Positions 7,665 through 16,609 of a stretch of 50,994 nucleotides of DNA are shown here, piece by piece. The notes beneath the pieces were generated by a model, which was given only the letters and a program-made list of their open reading frames with translations, ran no database searches and was not told the origin of the DNA. This stretch comes from Lachnospiraceae bacterium (GTDB lineage Bacteria > Bacillota > Clostridia > Lachnospirales > Lachnospiraceae). How positions within the stretch are numbered: the stretch's first letter is position 1; each line of letters starts with the position of its first letter. Position numbers and translations under genes: made by a program. The stretch is from positions 1-50,994 of the forward strand of contig JAFVAL010000018.1 of assembly GCA_017480565.1 (NCBI GenBank). Reading direction: 5' to 3'.

Positions 7665-9164
7665 TTAAATCATGTAGGTGATCACGTCTGCTTCGGAAAG
7701 CGCCGGGCTTCTTAGGAGCTCCTTTTGCACCTTTCCGTCCTTCATCACAAGCAGCCGATCAGACATTCCGATTAACTCTGCCATCTCCTCTGAGATTAAG
7801 AGGATCGATTTTCCTTCTTTTCGCATCTGATCCATCAACTGATACATCGCCTGCTTGACACCGATGTCAACGCCTCTGGTCGGACAGTCTAAGATCAGGA
7901 TCTCCGAGTCTCTCCCGGTCCATTTGCTGAAGGCAACCTTCTGCTTGTTGCCGCCGGAAAGTGCCGACACATACTGATCTGCGTCCCTGCACTTGATGCG
8001 CAGCGCTTCAACCTGTGCATCAACATACTTTTTCTCCTTGGATGGGAGAATCAGGAAGTTCTTCACCGCGAACTTATCAAGCCCTGCAACGGAGATATTG
8101 TCCTTGATGCTCGCATCCACACAGAGGGATTCAACATCTCGGTCCTTCGCGACATAGCCCATGCTCTCGCGCATCGCCTCCGCCTCGTTGCGGATCGTCT
8201 TGCCGTGCACGGTAAATGTTCCCGCTTCCGGCATCTCTGCGGCGAAGAGCACCTTCCCGAGCGTATGCATACCGCAGTGGGATAATCCACCGATTCCGAG
8301 GATCTCTCCCGCGTGCAGTTTAAGGGAGAGATGATCCAGCTGATTGCCGAGGCATAGGTCATCTGCCTCGAGCACCACCTCTTCGCCTGCCACGCTGTCA
8401 AAGTCGTTGCGGTAAAAGCTTCCGGAAAGCTCGCGGCCGATCATCGAGGTTCGGATCTGGTCTGCGTCAAACTCTTCCTTTGTAAATGTACGGATGATTT
8501 GTCCGTCACGAAGCACCGTCAGGCGATCACATTTCTCCATAATCTCATCAAGATCGTGGGAAATGAAGATGACCGTCTTATCTTCTTCTTTCATCCGGTT
8601 CATGATCCCGTAAATGATGTCGCGGCCCATCTGTGACAGGGCGGTTGTCGTCTCATCGACCACCAGCACCGTCGGATTCTGCGCCATAACCTTCGCGATC
8701 TCGGAAAGCTTGCGATCCTGAAAATCCAGTGCCGCAGTGACCATCTCCGCACGGATGTGGCCGGCTCCGATCTGATCGAGCGCCTTCTGCGCCTCGGCAA
8801 ACATTCGCTTCCGGTCAACAAACGGCCCTCTCATAAATTCTTTGGTCTCTCCGAGGAAAATGTTTTCGGCCACGGTGATGCCTGCCACCGTTCCGCTCTC
8901 CTGGACAATCATCCCGACCCCCTGTTTGAGCGCGTCCGTCATGGACTTTGGTGCCCAGGCCTCGCCCAAAAAGAACATCTCGCCCTCGTCGGCGGCCTGC
9001 ATACCCGCAAAAATGGAGGTCGATGTGGATTTGCCGGAACCATTTTCACCGATCAGCCCCAGAATCTCTCCTCTATAAGCCTCAAAACTCACATCATTTA
9101 ATGCAACCGTCGGACCGAACCGCTTCGACATGTGCTTGATTTCAACTGTCTTTGTCTTGTTCAT
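7665..9164 (-). CDS. Sugar-type ABC importer ATPase with two nucleotide-binding domains (RbsA/MglA-like)
   Basis: A 499-residue fused ATPase. The first domain has Walker A GENGSGKST at 39-47 and Walker B VLVVDETTTAL. The second has the degenerate P-loop region GIGGLSHCGMHTLG and the signature LSGGNKQK, as in ribose/galactose importers where only one site is fully active. An in-frame TTG at 9191 exists, but GAGGA seven bases before the ATG at 9164 marks the real start. It is the first gene of the five-gene importer operon (9164 to 2973) and diverges from an AraC regulator. Confidence 0.88.
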   Translation of the reverse strand: MNKTKTVEIKHMSKRFGPTVALNDVSFEAYRGEILGLIGENGSGKSTSTSIFAGMQAADEGEMFFLGEAWAPKSMTDALKQGVGMIVQESGTVAGITVAENIFLGETKEFMRGPFVDRKRMFAEAQKALDQIGAGHIRAEMVTAALDFQDRKLSEIAKVMAQNPTVLVVDETTTALSQMGRDIIYGIMNRMKEEDKTVIFISHDLDEIMEKCDRLTVLRDGQIIRTFTKEEFDADQIRTSMIGRELSGSFYRNDFDSVAGEEVVLEADDLCLGNQLDHLSLKLHAGEILGIGGLSHCGMHTLGKVLFAAEMPEAGTFTVHGKTIRNEAEAMRESMGYVAKDRDVESLCVDASIKDNISVAGLDKFAVKNFLILPSKEKKYVDAQVEALRIKCRDADQYVSALSGGNKQKVAFSKWTGRDSEILILDCPTRGVDIGVKQAMYQLMDQMRKEGKSILLISEEMAELIGMSDRLLVMKDGKVQKELLRSPALSEADVITYMI

Positions 9165-9257
9165 ATTTTTTCCTCGTCTTGGTATTGTCAAACCTTCGTT
9201 GTCTCTATTCTTGCACGATTCTCAGGACAAAGAAATGGTAGAAATAAATCATTTCTA

Positions 9258-9286
9258 TTGATTTTATTTGACTGCAATGCTAAAAT
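9258..9286 (+). promoter_or_regulatory. Promoter of the AraC regulator; divergent control region 9165-9328
   Basis: TTGATT (9258-9263), a 17-base spacer and TAAAAT (9281-9286) fit a sigma-A promoter for the regulator. The AT-rich 164-base region also has AGAAAT/ATTTCT arms around 9239-9255 and repeated AAATAAATC words, possible AraC-binding sites for the divergent importer operon. The importer promoter itself could not be fixed. Confidence 0.5.
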
Positions 9287-9328
9287 AAATCTATTTAATT
9301 GATCTTTTTTGACATAAGGGAACACAAC

Positions 9329-10390
9329 ATGAATGAAATCGAACTGATCCAGTCTCTACACACTTTAAACGATGCAGAGATGCTTTATATGCGCTACCAG
9401 AACGCCAAGCGCTCACCGGCCACCTTCCAGAAGTTTTTAAATGAGCTCGACGTGGCTGACTGTGTGCAGAAGCACTATGTCATCCCGGAATTCCCGCAGA
9501 CGATGCCGGAGGCGATGCGCGACGAATACTTCTACTCTGATCCGGACGTCGGCATGGTCATCAGCAAGCACAACTGCTTCTCTCCCGTCTTTACGCATTT
9601 TCACACCTATTTTGAGTCCTTCTATGTTTATGAAGGGACCTGTGTGCACGAGATCGGCGGAACCAGCCGCCAGCTGCGTATGGGAGATCTCTGCATCATC
9701 CCACCGGGCGTCAGCCACTCGATCTCGGTGCAGGATTCCAGCATCATCATCAACATGATCAACAGCTCCGCGGTCATCGAGAATGTCTTTAAGAACCCTC
9801 TATACTACCGCAACAACGTGCTCTCGGACTTTTTTGTGCACAACCTGCATTTTTCGGAGCAGAACAGCTATCTGCTCTTTCACACCGGCAACGACCAGGA
9901 ACTTAAGAACCTGATTTTGCAAATGATGCTGGAGAGCACCAACCGTTATCAGGAGTACGAGGCGATTCTGAACGCCTATTTCTCCATTTTCTATGGCAAG
10001 CTGCTGCGCTATTACGAGAACACCGCGCAGATCAACACGCCGGACACCAAGAAGGCGCATCTGTCCTATGCGCTCAGCCAGTACATCCAGGAGAATCACC
10101 AGAAGGTGACGCTCACGGATCTTGCACAACGCTTTCATTATTCTGAGGAATACGTCTCGCGGCTGATCAAGCAGCTGATGGGCCGGACCTTTAGTGAGAT
10201 CCTTGCCGAGGCGCGTATGAAGCATGCGGTTTCTCTCTTAAAGTCCACCAACCTTCCGATCCGGGAGATTGCGTATCAGATTGGATATGAGAACCAGGAG
10301 AACTTCATTCGCACGTTTAAAAAGCATTATAAAAAGACCCCGACGGAATACCGTCGGAGCCTGGATGTCGAACAACAGCTGGTAAAATAA
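9329..10390 (+). CDS. AraC-family regulator with cupin sensor domain
   Basis: A 353-residue protein. A helical N-terminal region of about 80 residues is followed by a cupin-like sensor (HFHTYFESFYVYEG, then IIPPGVSHS) and a C-terminal AraC double helix-turn-helix (LTDLAQRFHYSEEYVSRLIK and IREIAYQIGYENQENFIRTF, ending TPTEYRR). The ATG at 9329 is preferred over an upstream TTG because AAGGGA precedes it. It is divergent from the ABC importer/GH78-like operon and most likely activates that operon on sensing its sugar ligand. The overall plan matches the regulator at 22552-23586. Confidence 0.85.
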   Translation: MNEIELIQSLHTLNDAEMLYMRYQNAKRSPATFQKFLNELDVADCVQKHYVIPEFPQTMPEAMRDEYFYSDPDVGMVISKHNCFSPVFTHFHTYFESFYVYEGTCVHEIGGTSRQLRMGDLCIIPPGVSHSISVQDSSIIINMINSSAVIENVFKNPLYYRNNVLSDFFVHNLHFSEQNSYLLFHTGNDQELKNLILQMMLESTNRYQEYEAILNAYFSIFYGKLLRYYENTAQINTPDTKKAHLSYALSQYIQENHQKVTLTDLAQRFHYSEEYVSRLIKQLMGRTFSEILAEARMKHAVSLLKSTNLPIREIAYQIGYENQENFIRTFKKHYKKTPTEYRRSLDVEQQLVK

Positions 10391-10417
10391 TCTCTCTATC
10401 TTGTCATTCAGGGCATC

Positions 10418-11914
10418 TTAAGCAAGCCCATGGATAAACCGAAGGAAGGCTTCTCTGCCTTCTTTCGTTCTCTTAAAGACGCCGGCATCTTCCAGCACCC
10501 CTGCGAAAACTTTGCCGGTCTCTTCTTCCACAATGCGCATCACATTTGTCTCATCCATCTCCGGATGATTCTTCCTGATCTCCTCCGCCCATGCTGCATG
10601 AGAAGCCGTCTTGGGATCGTCTAACAGATTCTTCCCGGTGATTAGGCCATTTGCAACCGCCGCCAGCTCTTCTTTCAAACGAGCCGGCAATACTGCAAGA
10701 CCCATCACCTCAATCAGTCCGATATTTTCCTTTTTAATATGATGCTTCTCGGTGTGCGGGTGATAGACACCGAGCGGACACTCCTGGGTCGTAATGTTAT
10801 TGCGCAGCACCAGATCCATCTCGTACGCTTCGCCTCTGCGTCTGGCGATCGGCGTAATGGTGTTGTGCGGCTCACCGTCTGTCTCATGGAAAATGAATGC
10901 GCTCTCATCATCATACGCACGCCAGCACTTCAGGATATGTGTCGCGAGGCAAATGATTCTCCCCGGATCTTCTCCCCGTAAACGGATCACCGACATCGGC
11001 CACTTCACGATACCCGCCTGTACATCTTCAAATCCCGGAACCACAAACGTTTCCTCCACCTCTGCCCTTTCCATGGCAAATTCATAATGTCCGCCCTGGT
11101 AATGGTCGTGGCTTAGCACGCTGCCGCCCACAATCGGAAGATCCGCATTGGATCCGATAAAGTAGTGCGGAAACTTCGTAATAAAATCAAACAGATTGCC
11201 AAACGCCTGCTCATCAATGTGCATCGGCGTATGTTTTTTATTAAAAACGATGCAATGTTCGTTGTAATAGACATAAGGGCTGTACTGCAGGAAAAAGTCC
11301 GATCCGCCAAGGGTGATCGGAATGATGCGGTGATTTTGCCTTGCCGGGTGGTCAAGTCTTCCCGCATAGCCTTCATTTTCCGCGCAGAGCAGGCACTTCG
11401 GATAGCCGGTAGACTTCGCTTTGCCCGCTGCCGCAATCGCCTTGGGATCCTTCTCCGGCTTCGACAGATTGATCGTGATATCCAATGTCCCGTACTCCAT
11501 ATCCACCGTCCACTTCCGGTCTTTCGCAATCCGGTCTCTGCGGATGTAATCGGTGTCCCCGGAAAATGAATAATACCAATCCGTTGCCTCTTTCGGAGAC
11601 TTCTGGTACTTTTCCTCAAATGTAGCCGCAATCTCAGACGGTCTCGGAAGCAAAAGCCCCATCAGCTTCGTATCCAGAAGGTCAAAATATGTTGCAGAAT
11701 TGCCATCGATGACTCCGCGCTGATAAGCGTCCTCACAAAGCGCATCCAGGATCTCCTGGAGCGGAGGCAGTTCACCGGAAACCTCCACAAGACCTTCAAA
11801 TCCGTCCAATGCGAGCGCTTCCAGAATGCGGTTGGCCGCCCAGATACGGTCACCATCGCCAAGCCAGCCCTTTCTTACGGCATATTCAATCAATTGTGAA
11901 ATATAGTGTTCCAT
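10418..11914 (-). CDS. galT: UDP-glucose--hexose-1-phosphate uridylyltransferase, type 2
   Basis: A 498-residue cytosolic enzyme of the Leloir pathway that swaps UMP between UDP-glucose and galactose-1-phosphate. The length and the motif SHDHYQGGH at 268-276, which carries the catalytic histidine, identify the Gram-positive GalT2 family rather than the 350-residue type 1. The start MEHYISQLIEYA is typical, with AAAGGAC upstream. galK and galE are not in the window, so the gene stands alone; its substrate may come from the GH42 beta-galactosidase at 38654-40714. It converges with the AraC gene at 9329-10390. Confidence 0.93.
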   Translation of the reverse strand: MEHYISQLIEYAVRKGWLGDGDRIWAANRILEALALDGFEGLVEVSGELPPLQEILDALCEDAYQRGVIDGNSATYFDLLDTKLMGLLLPRPSEIAATFEEKYQKSPKEATDWYYSFSGDTDYIRRDRIAKDRKWTVDMEYGTLDITINLSKPEKDPKAIAAAGKAKSTGYPKCLLCAENEGYAGRLDHPARQNHRIIPITLGGSDFFLQYSPYVYYNEHCIVFNKKHTPMHIDEQAFGNLFDFITKFPHYFIGSNADLPIVGGSVLSHDHYQGGHYEFAMERAEVEETFVVPGFEDVQAGIVKWPMSVIRLRGEDPGRIICLATHILKCWRAYDDESAFIFHETDGEPHNTITPIARRRGEAYEMDLVLRNNITTQECPLGVYHPHTEKHHIKKENIGLIEVMGLAVLPARLKEELAAVANGLITGKNLLDDPKTASHAAWAEEIRKNHPEMDETNVMRIVEEETGKVFAGVLEDAGVFKRTKEGREAFLRFIHGLA

Positions 11915-12091
11915 CTCTTCTGTCCTTTCTAATCTTACTTTTGTCCTGACATAAATCTAAGATCAGAATATCTTAATTTGAAGACAATTGCAACCTTTCT
12001 GTCATGACGTTTGTGCAGGGGATTACCTCCCACTATTTCCTTTTTTTATTTCCCTCTTGCATTTTCTATATAAATTTGATAACCTGAATCG

Positions 12092-12103
12092 GTAGCATGC
12101 TAC
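12092..12103. promoter_or_regulatory. Palindrome upstream of marR, candidate operator
   Basis: Perfect 12-bp palindrome GTAGCATGCTAC, 25 bases before the MarR-family start codon and downstream of an AT-rich TTGCAT/TATAAA stretch. The position fits an autoregulatory MarR operator; binding is inferred. Confidence 0.45.
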
Positions 12104-12128
12104 ACATTTTATTTCGTAAGGGGATTTT

Positions 12129-12590
12129 ATGAAGCGACCATTTGGATATCAGTTAAAGATGCTGCACTGGTTTGTTGATCAGACGATGACCAGAGCACTG
12201 GCACAGATGGAGCTGACCGCTTCCCAGGGGCATGTCATGGCCTACCTCTGTCACAGAAAGGAAGCGCCCTGTGCCAAGGACATCGAAGATGTCTTTCAGC
12301 TTTCACACCCGACGGTCTCCGGCTTGCTCGCCCGTCTGGAGAAGAAGTGTTTTATTGAATTCCGGCCAGATGAGAAGGACCGGAGAGTCAAACGGATTTA
12401 CATTTTGCCCAAGGGCTATGAGTATCTGGAGCAGATGCAGCAGGTCATCGAGCACAACGAATCCGATCTGATCAAGGGCTTTTCTGCGGAAGAAGTGAAG
12501 TTATTTGATTCTTATTTAAACCGTGCGATCCAGAATATGAAGGAAGTGCTGGATCAAGGCACGATAGATCAAGGGGGAACTCATCTATGA
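12129..12590 (+). CDS. MarR-family repressor of the ABC exporter operon
   Basis: A 153-residue winged-helix protein: recognition region DIEDVFQLSHPTVSGLLARL near 50-70 and wing DEKDRRVKRIYILPKG near 80-96, then a dimerisation helix. AAGGGGA precedes the ATG. Its stop overlaps the start of the exporter gene as ATGA, so the three genes at 12129-16233 form one transcription unit. MarR proteins in this arrangement usually respond to a toxic small molecule and release an efflux operon; the inducer is unknown. Confidence 0.9.
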   Translation: MKRPFGYQLKMLHWFVDQTMTRALAQMELTASQGHVMAYLCHRKEAPCAKDIEDVFQLSHPTVSGLLARLEKKCFIEFRPDEKDRRVKRIYILPKGYEYLEQMQQVIEHNESDLIKGFSAEEVKLFDSYLNRAIQNMKEVLDQGTIDQGGTHL

Positions 12591-14332
12591 TACGACGTCT
12601 TGCCCGGAGCATCCGGGAGTACAAGTGGGCCGCATTTTTAGCGCCCTTAACGATGGTAGGCGAAGTCGCGATGGAAGTGCTTATTCCGCGCGTCATGGCC
12701 GCTCTTTACGATTACGGCATTGTCATGCAGGACTCTCACGTCGTCGCGATCCGCTCGCTGCAGCTGGTACTTTGCGCGCTCGCCTCGCTCCTCTTCGGTG
12801 TCCTGTCGGCAACATTTGCCTCGAAAGCCGGCACAGGATTTGCCAAGAACCTGCGCCACGACATGTATTACCATGTCCAGGACTTTAGTTTCAGCAACAT
12901 CGACAAGTTCTCGACCGCATCGATCGTCACGCGTCTGACCAGTGACGTTGCGATGCTGCAGATGACCTTCCAGATGATGATCCGTATGGCCATCCGTGCA
13001 CCTATGATGATGGTGCTCGCCATGGTCTCCGCGATGAGCATCAGTGTCCGCTTAAGCCTGATCTATTGCGTCGCGATGCCGGTTCTGATCATTGCACTCT
13101 TCGGCCTCGTGCCTTTCGTGCATAAGATTTTCGATCGTGTCTTTAAGACCTACGATAAGTTAAACAACGCGGTGCAGGAGAACATCCACGGCATCCGTGT
13201 CGTCAAGAGCTTCGTCCGCGAAGAAAAAGAGATTGAAAAGTTCCAGGAGATCTCCGGCTCGATTTACAAAGATTTCAGCAAGGCCGAGAAGATCCTGGCG
13301 TTAAATGGCCCGATCATGCAGGTCTGCGTCTATGGCTGCACCCTTGCAATCTCCTGGTTTGGCGCACGCATGGTTGTCGCTTCCGGCAACAATCCTGCCA
13401 ACGGCCTGACCACCGGTCAGCTGAGCTCTCTCTTTACGTATACCGCACAGATTCTGACCGCATTTATGATGTTTTCCATGGTCTTCGTCATGATGATCAT
13501 GAGCCGCGCGCCTCTGCGCAGATGTTATGAGATTCTCACGGAAGAGTCGAATCTGACCTCCCCGGAGAATGCGGTCACCGAAGTTGCAGATGGCTCGATC
13601 GATTTTGAAAATGTCAGCTTCCGTTATTCGGAAACGGCGCAGATCAACGCCCTGCAGAATGTCAACCTCCACATCCCTTCCGGCGCAACCGTCGGAATTC
13701 TGGGTGTGACGGGCTCCAGTAAAACCACGCTGGTACAGCTCATTCCGCGTCTTTACGACGTCTCCGAGGGCTGTTTAAAAGTCGGCGGGATCGATGTGCG
13801 CAACTACGATCTGGAAGTCCTGCGTGATAACGTGGCAATGGTTCTTCAGAAAAATGAACTCTTCTCCGGCACCATCAAGGAGAACCTCCGCTGGGGCGAC
13901 CCGAACGCGACCGATGAGGAGATCGTTCACGCCTGCAAGCTTGCCTGTGCAGACGATTTCATCACCAGCTTCCCGGATGGCTATGACACCCACATTGAGC
14001 AGGGTGGAACCAATGTCTCCGGCGGCCAGAAGCAGCGTCTTTGCATCGCCCGCGCGCTGTTAAAGAAGCCGAAGATTCTGATCTTAGATGACTCGACCTC
14101 CGCGGTCGATACCCGCACCGACGCCGCGATCCGCCAGGCCTTCCGTCAGGACATCCCTGACACGACCAAGCTGATCATCGCGCAGCGTGTCGCTTCCGTC
14201 CAGGACGCAGACATGATCGTCATCTTAGAGGGCGGCCGCATCGATGATGTCGGAACGCACGACGAACTGCTTGCGCGCTCCGAAGTCTACCGTGAAGTCT
14301 TTACATCTCAGCAGAAAGGAGGCGAAGAATAA
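12587..14332 (+). CDS. ABC exporter half-transporter with degenerate ATP site
   Basis: A 581-residue protein: six-helix exporter membrane domain (about 15-310), then a nucleotide-binding domain. Walker A is GVTGSSKTT at 373-381, with Ser in place of the last glycine before the lysine. The signature VSGGQ (477-481) is intact. Walker B ends LDD, Asp502 replacing the catalytic glutamate, and the switch histidine is replaced by Gln533 in IIAQR. This is the pattern of the non-catalytic half of heterodimeric exporters such as TM287/288. It overlaps marR by ATGA and the next half by TAATG. The exported compound is unknown; drugs, peptides or lipids are possible. Confidence 0.9.
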   Translation: MIRRLARSIREYKWAAFLAPLTMVGEVAMEVLIPRVMAALYDYGIVMQDSHVVAIRSLQLVLCALASLLFGVLSATFASKAGTGFAKNLRHDMYYHVQDFSFSNIDKFSTASIVTRLTSDVAMLQMTFQMMIRMAIRAPMMMVLAMVSAMSISVRLSLIYCVAMPVLIIALFGLVPFVHKIFDRVFKTYDKLNNAVQENIHGIRVVKSFVREEKEIEKFQEISGSIYKDFSKAEKILALNGPIMQVCVYGCTLAISWFGARMVVASGNNPANGLTTGQLSSLFTYTAQILTAFMMFSMVFVMMIMSRAPLRRCYEILTEESNLTSPENAVTEVADGSIDFENVSFRYSETAQINALQNVNLHIPSGATVGILGVTGSSKTTLVQLIPRLYDVSEGCLKVGGIDVRNYDLEVLRDNVAMVLQKNELFSGTIKENLRWGDPNATDEEIVHACKLACADDFITSFPDGYDTHIEQGGTNVSGGQKQRLCIARALLKKPKILILDDSTSAVDTRTDAAIRQAFRQDIPDTTKLIIAQRVASVQDADMIVILEGGRIDDVGTHDELLARSEVYREVFTSQQKGGEE

Positions 14333-16233
14333 TGCCCCGCGCGCGTGATTATAAAAATGCAGGCCGCAAGGCGAAAGATCCGAAAAAGACGCTTCTTCGC
14401 CTGCTGAGCTACCTGAAAAAATATTTACCGATCCTCATCATTGCATTAATCTGCGTGGTGATGACTGCATTTGCCCAGACGATGACATCCGCAGCCCTGG
14501 GAACGATCGTTGATGACTACATCCTTCCGATGGTATCCAACGGAAGCTCCGATTTCTCGGGCCTTGCAAGCTATCTGGTTCGCGTCGGCGCAGTCCTGGT
14601 CGCAGGCATTTTCTGCTCCTGGCTCTACAATTTCCTGATGGTAGGTGTCAGCCAAGGCACCCAGAAGACCATCCGCGACGAGATGTTCTCCAAGATGCAG
14701 AAGCTTCCGCTGCGCTATTTTGACCAGAACACGGCCGGCAACATCATGTCCCGCTACACAAGCGACATCGATACGCTGCGCCAGATGATTTCGCAGTCAA
14801 TTCCGCAGGCGGCTTCTTCGATCATCACCCTGCTTGTCGTCACGGTGCGCCTGATTTCGACCTCCTGGATTTTAAGCCTTGTCATGGTCGTTACGGTCTT
14901 TGGCATCGTGCAGGTGACCAAGTTTGTCGTCAGCCGCTCCGGGAAATACTTCATCGAGCAGCAGCGTGCCCTCGGTGCCTTAAACGGCCACGTGGAGGAA
15001 ATGATCAATGGTCAGAAGGTCGTCAAGGTCTTCAACCACGAAAAAGCCAGCAAAGAAGAGTTTGATCAGCTCAACGAGACTCTTTGCCAGAACGCCTACA
15101 ATGCAGGCCGTTTCTCCAACTCGATGGGTCCGGTCAACAACAACTTAGGCTACATCCAGTATGCGATCCTCGCGGTTGTCGGCGGTATGCTGGTCGTTAT
15201 GACAAATGGTTCCGCTCTGACGTTAGGAAAGCTCATGACATTCATGATCCTCTCCCGCTCCTTTAACATGCCGATCTCCCAGATCAGCAACCAGATCAAC
15301 TCGATCGTTCTGGCGCTTGCAGGCGCAGAGCGTATCTTCGATCTGATGGACGAAGAGCCCGAGACCGATGAAGGTTATGTCACTCTGGTCAATGCAACCT
15401 TTGACGAAGACGGTACCGTCCACGAGGCGGATCATCACACCGGACATTGGGCATGGAAGCATCCGCACCAGGCGGACGGCAGCATCACCTACACTCCTCT
15501 GATGGGCGACATCACCATGGATCATGTGGACTTCGCCTACGTGCCGGAAAAGACCGTGCTCCACGACATCACACTGTATGCGGAGCCCGGCCAGAAGCTC
15601 GCTTTCGTCGGCGCAACCGGTGCCGGAAAGACGACGATCACCAACCTGATCAACCGCTTCTACGACATCGAGGACGGCAAGATCCGCTATGACAACATCA
15701 ACATCAACAAGATCAAGAAAGCAGACCTGCGCAGGTCTCTCGGCATCGTTTTGCAGGAGACCAATCTCTTTACCGGAACCGTGATGGACAACATCCGCTA
15801 CGGAAAGCTCGATGCAACGGATGAAGAGTGTATCCACGCTGCGAAGCTAGCAAATGCACACGATTTCATCACGCGTCTGCCAGACGGCTACAATACGATG
15901 CTCACCGGCAACGGTGCCAGCCTCTCCCAAGGCCAGCGCCAGTTGATCGCCATCGCCCGTGCCGCGGTCGCGGACCCGCCGGTCATGATTCTCGATGAGG
16001 CAACCTCTTCGATCGATACCAGAACCGAATCCCTCGTCCAGAAAGGCATGGATTCGCTGATGAAGGGAAGAACAACCTTCGTCATCGCCCACCGCCTCTC
16101 CACGGTCATGAATTCGGACTGCATCATGGTGCTCGACCATGGCCGCATCATCGAACGCGGATCCCACGAAGAACTGATCAAGGCGAAAGGAACGTATTAT
16201 CAGCTCTATACCGGAGCGTTTGAGCTGGAGTAA
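14332..16233 (+). CDS. ABC exporter half-transporter with canonical ATP site
   Basis: A 633-residue partner of the preceding gene. The membrane domain spans about 25-335; residues 345-390 are a hydrophilic histidine-containing insertion (HEADHHTGHWAWKHPH) before the nucleotide-binding domain. Walker A GATGAGKTT is at 427-435, the signature reads LSQGQRQL, Walker B LDEATSSID keeps the glutamate, and the switch VIAHR keeps the histidine. It should supply the catalytic site residues missing from its partner. AAAGGAGG precedes the start and the genes overlap by one base. It is the last gene of the marR operon. Confidence 0.92.
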   Translation: MPRARDYKNAGRKAKDPKKTLLRLLSYLKKYLPILIIALICVVMTAFAQTMTSAALGTIVDDYILPMVSNGSSDFSGLASYLVRVGAVLVAGIFCSWLYNFLMVGVSQGTQKTIRDEMFSKMQKLPLRYFDQNTAGNIMSRYTSDIDTLRQMISQSIPQAASSIITLLVVTVRLISTSWILSLVMVVTVFGIVQVTKFVVSRSGKYFIEQQRALGALNGHVEEMINGQKVVKVFNHEKASKEEFDQLNETLCQNAYNAGRFSNSMGPVNNNLGYIQYAILAVVGGMLVVMTNGSALTLGKLMTFMILSRSFNMPISQISNQINSIVLALAGAERIFDLMDEEPETDEGYVTLVNATFDEDGTVHEADHHTGHWAWKHPHQADGSITYTPLMGDITMDHVDFAYVPEKTVLHDITLYAEPGQKLAFVGATGAGKTTITNLINRFYDIEDGKIRYDNININKIKKADLRRSLGIVLQETNLFTGTVMDNIRYGKLDATDEECIHAAKLANAHDFITRLPDGYNTMLTGNGASLSQGQRQLIAIARAAVADPPVMILDEATSSIDTRTESLVQKGMDSLMKGRTTFVIAHRLSTVMNSDCIMVLDHGRIIERGSHEELIKAKGTYYQLYTGAFELE

Positions 16234-16271
16234 GGAAAGCTTGTTTTAAAGTGATCACTAATTCATATTGG

Positions 16272-16299
16272 CAGGGGGCTGCGAAATCGCAGCCCCCTG
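16272..16299. terminator. GC-rich hairpin after the exporter operon
   Basis: Perfect 13-bp stem CAGGGGGCTGCGA / TCGCAGCCCCCTG with a two-base loop, 38 bases after the exporter stop. There is no strong T-run on either side, so termination strength is uncertain. It is similar in sequence to the hairpin at 16531-16563. Confidence 0.55.
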
Positions 16300-16404
16300 A
16301 TCTTCATTCTGGTAGTCCTTTTCCCTTTGCATGCCAACCTTCTTGCTCCAAATTCTAAAAAGGTTTGCAAATTAAGCTTGTCTAAAGACACTCTACGCAA
16401 AAAA

Positions 16405-16442
16405 AGCCAACCTTCTGACAAAAAAGCTTGTCCAGGTTGGCT
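16405..16442 (-). terminator. Terminator hairpin, minus strand
   Basis: Stem AGCCAACCT / AGGTTGGCT with an inner GACA/TGTC stem. On the minus strand it is followed by seven T, a textbook rho-independent terminator. Confidence 0.75.
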
Positions 16443-16464
16443 TCGTAATTTTTAGACAGAAAAA

Positions 16465-16504
16465 GTGCAAACTTTTAGAGGAGAAAAGTAAGAAAAGTTT
16501 GCAC
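16465..16504 (-). terminator. Terminator hairpin, minus strand
   Basis: Perfect 12-bp stem GTGCAAACTTTT / AAAAGTTTGCAC with a 16-base loop; on the minus strand TTTTTCTG follows. Confidence 0.75.
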
Positions 16505-16530
16505 GAGCCCCAAACGCCCCCACAAAATCA

Positions 16531-16563
16531 AGGCAGGAGGTTGCGAATTGCAGCCCCCTGCCT
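16531..16563 (-). terminator. First terminator after the zinc alcohol dehydrogenase gene
   Basis: Imperfect 14-bp stem AGGCAGGAGGTTGC / GCAGCCCCCTGCCT; the minus strand continues TTGATTTTGT. It lies 46 bases beyond the dehydrogenase stop. Confidence 0.65.
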
Positions 16564-16609
16564 AATTTTACGGATGAACTCCATTACGACCGTCAGATTA
16601 TCCTATGCG

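Larger units (their letters stand above)
16234..16609. other. Intergenic region packed with hairpins
   Basis: No gene is seen in these 376 bases between the convergent exporter and zinc dehydrogenase genes. It holds four hairpins listed separately, a palindrome AGTGATCACT (16250-16259) and a weaker hairpin GCCAACCTT/AAGGTTTGC at about 16333-16368. Most read best as minus-strand terminators. Confidence 0.7.

Noticed and set aside
15223-15837. 204-codon minus-strand frame opposite the second exporter half
   Set aside because: Shadow of a high-confidence ABC gene; no ribosome site and no recognisable domain.
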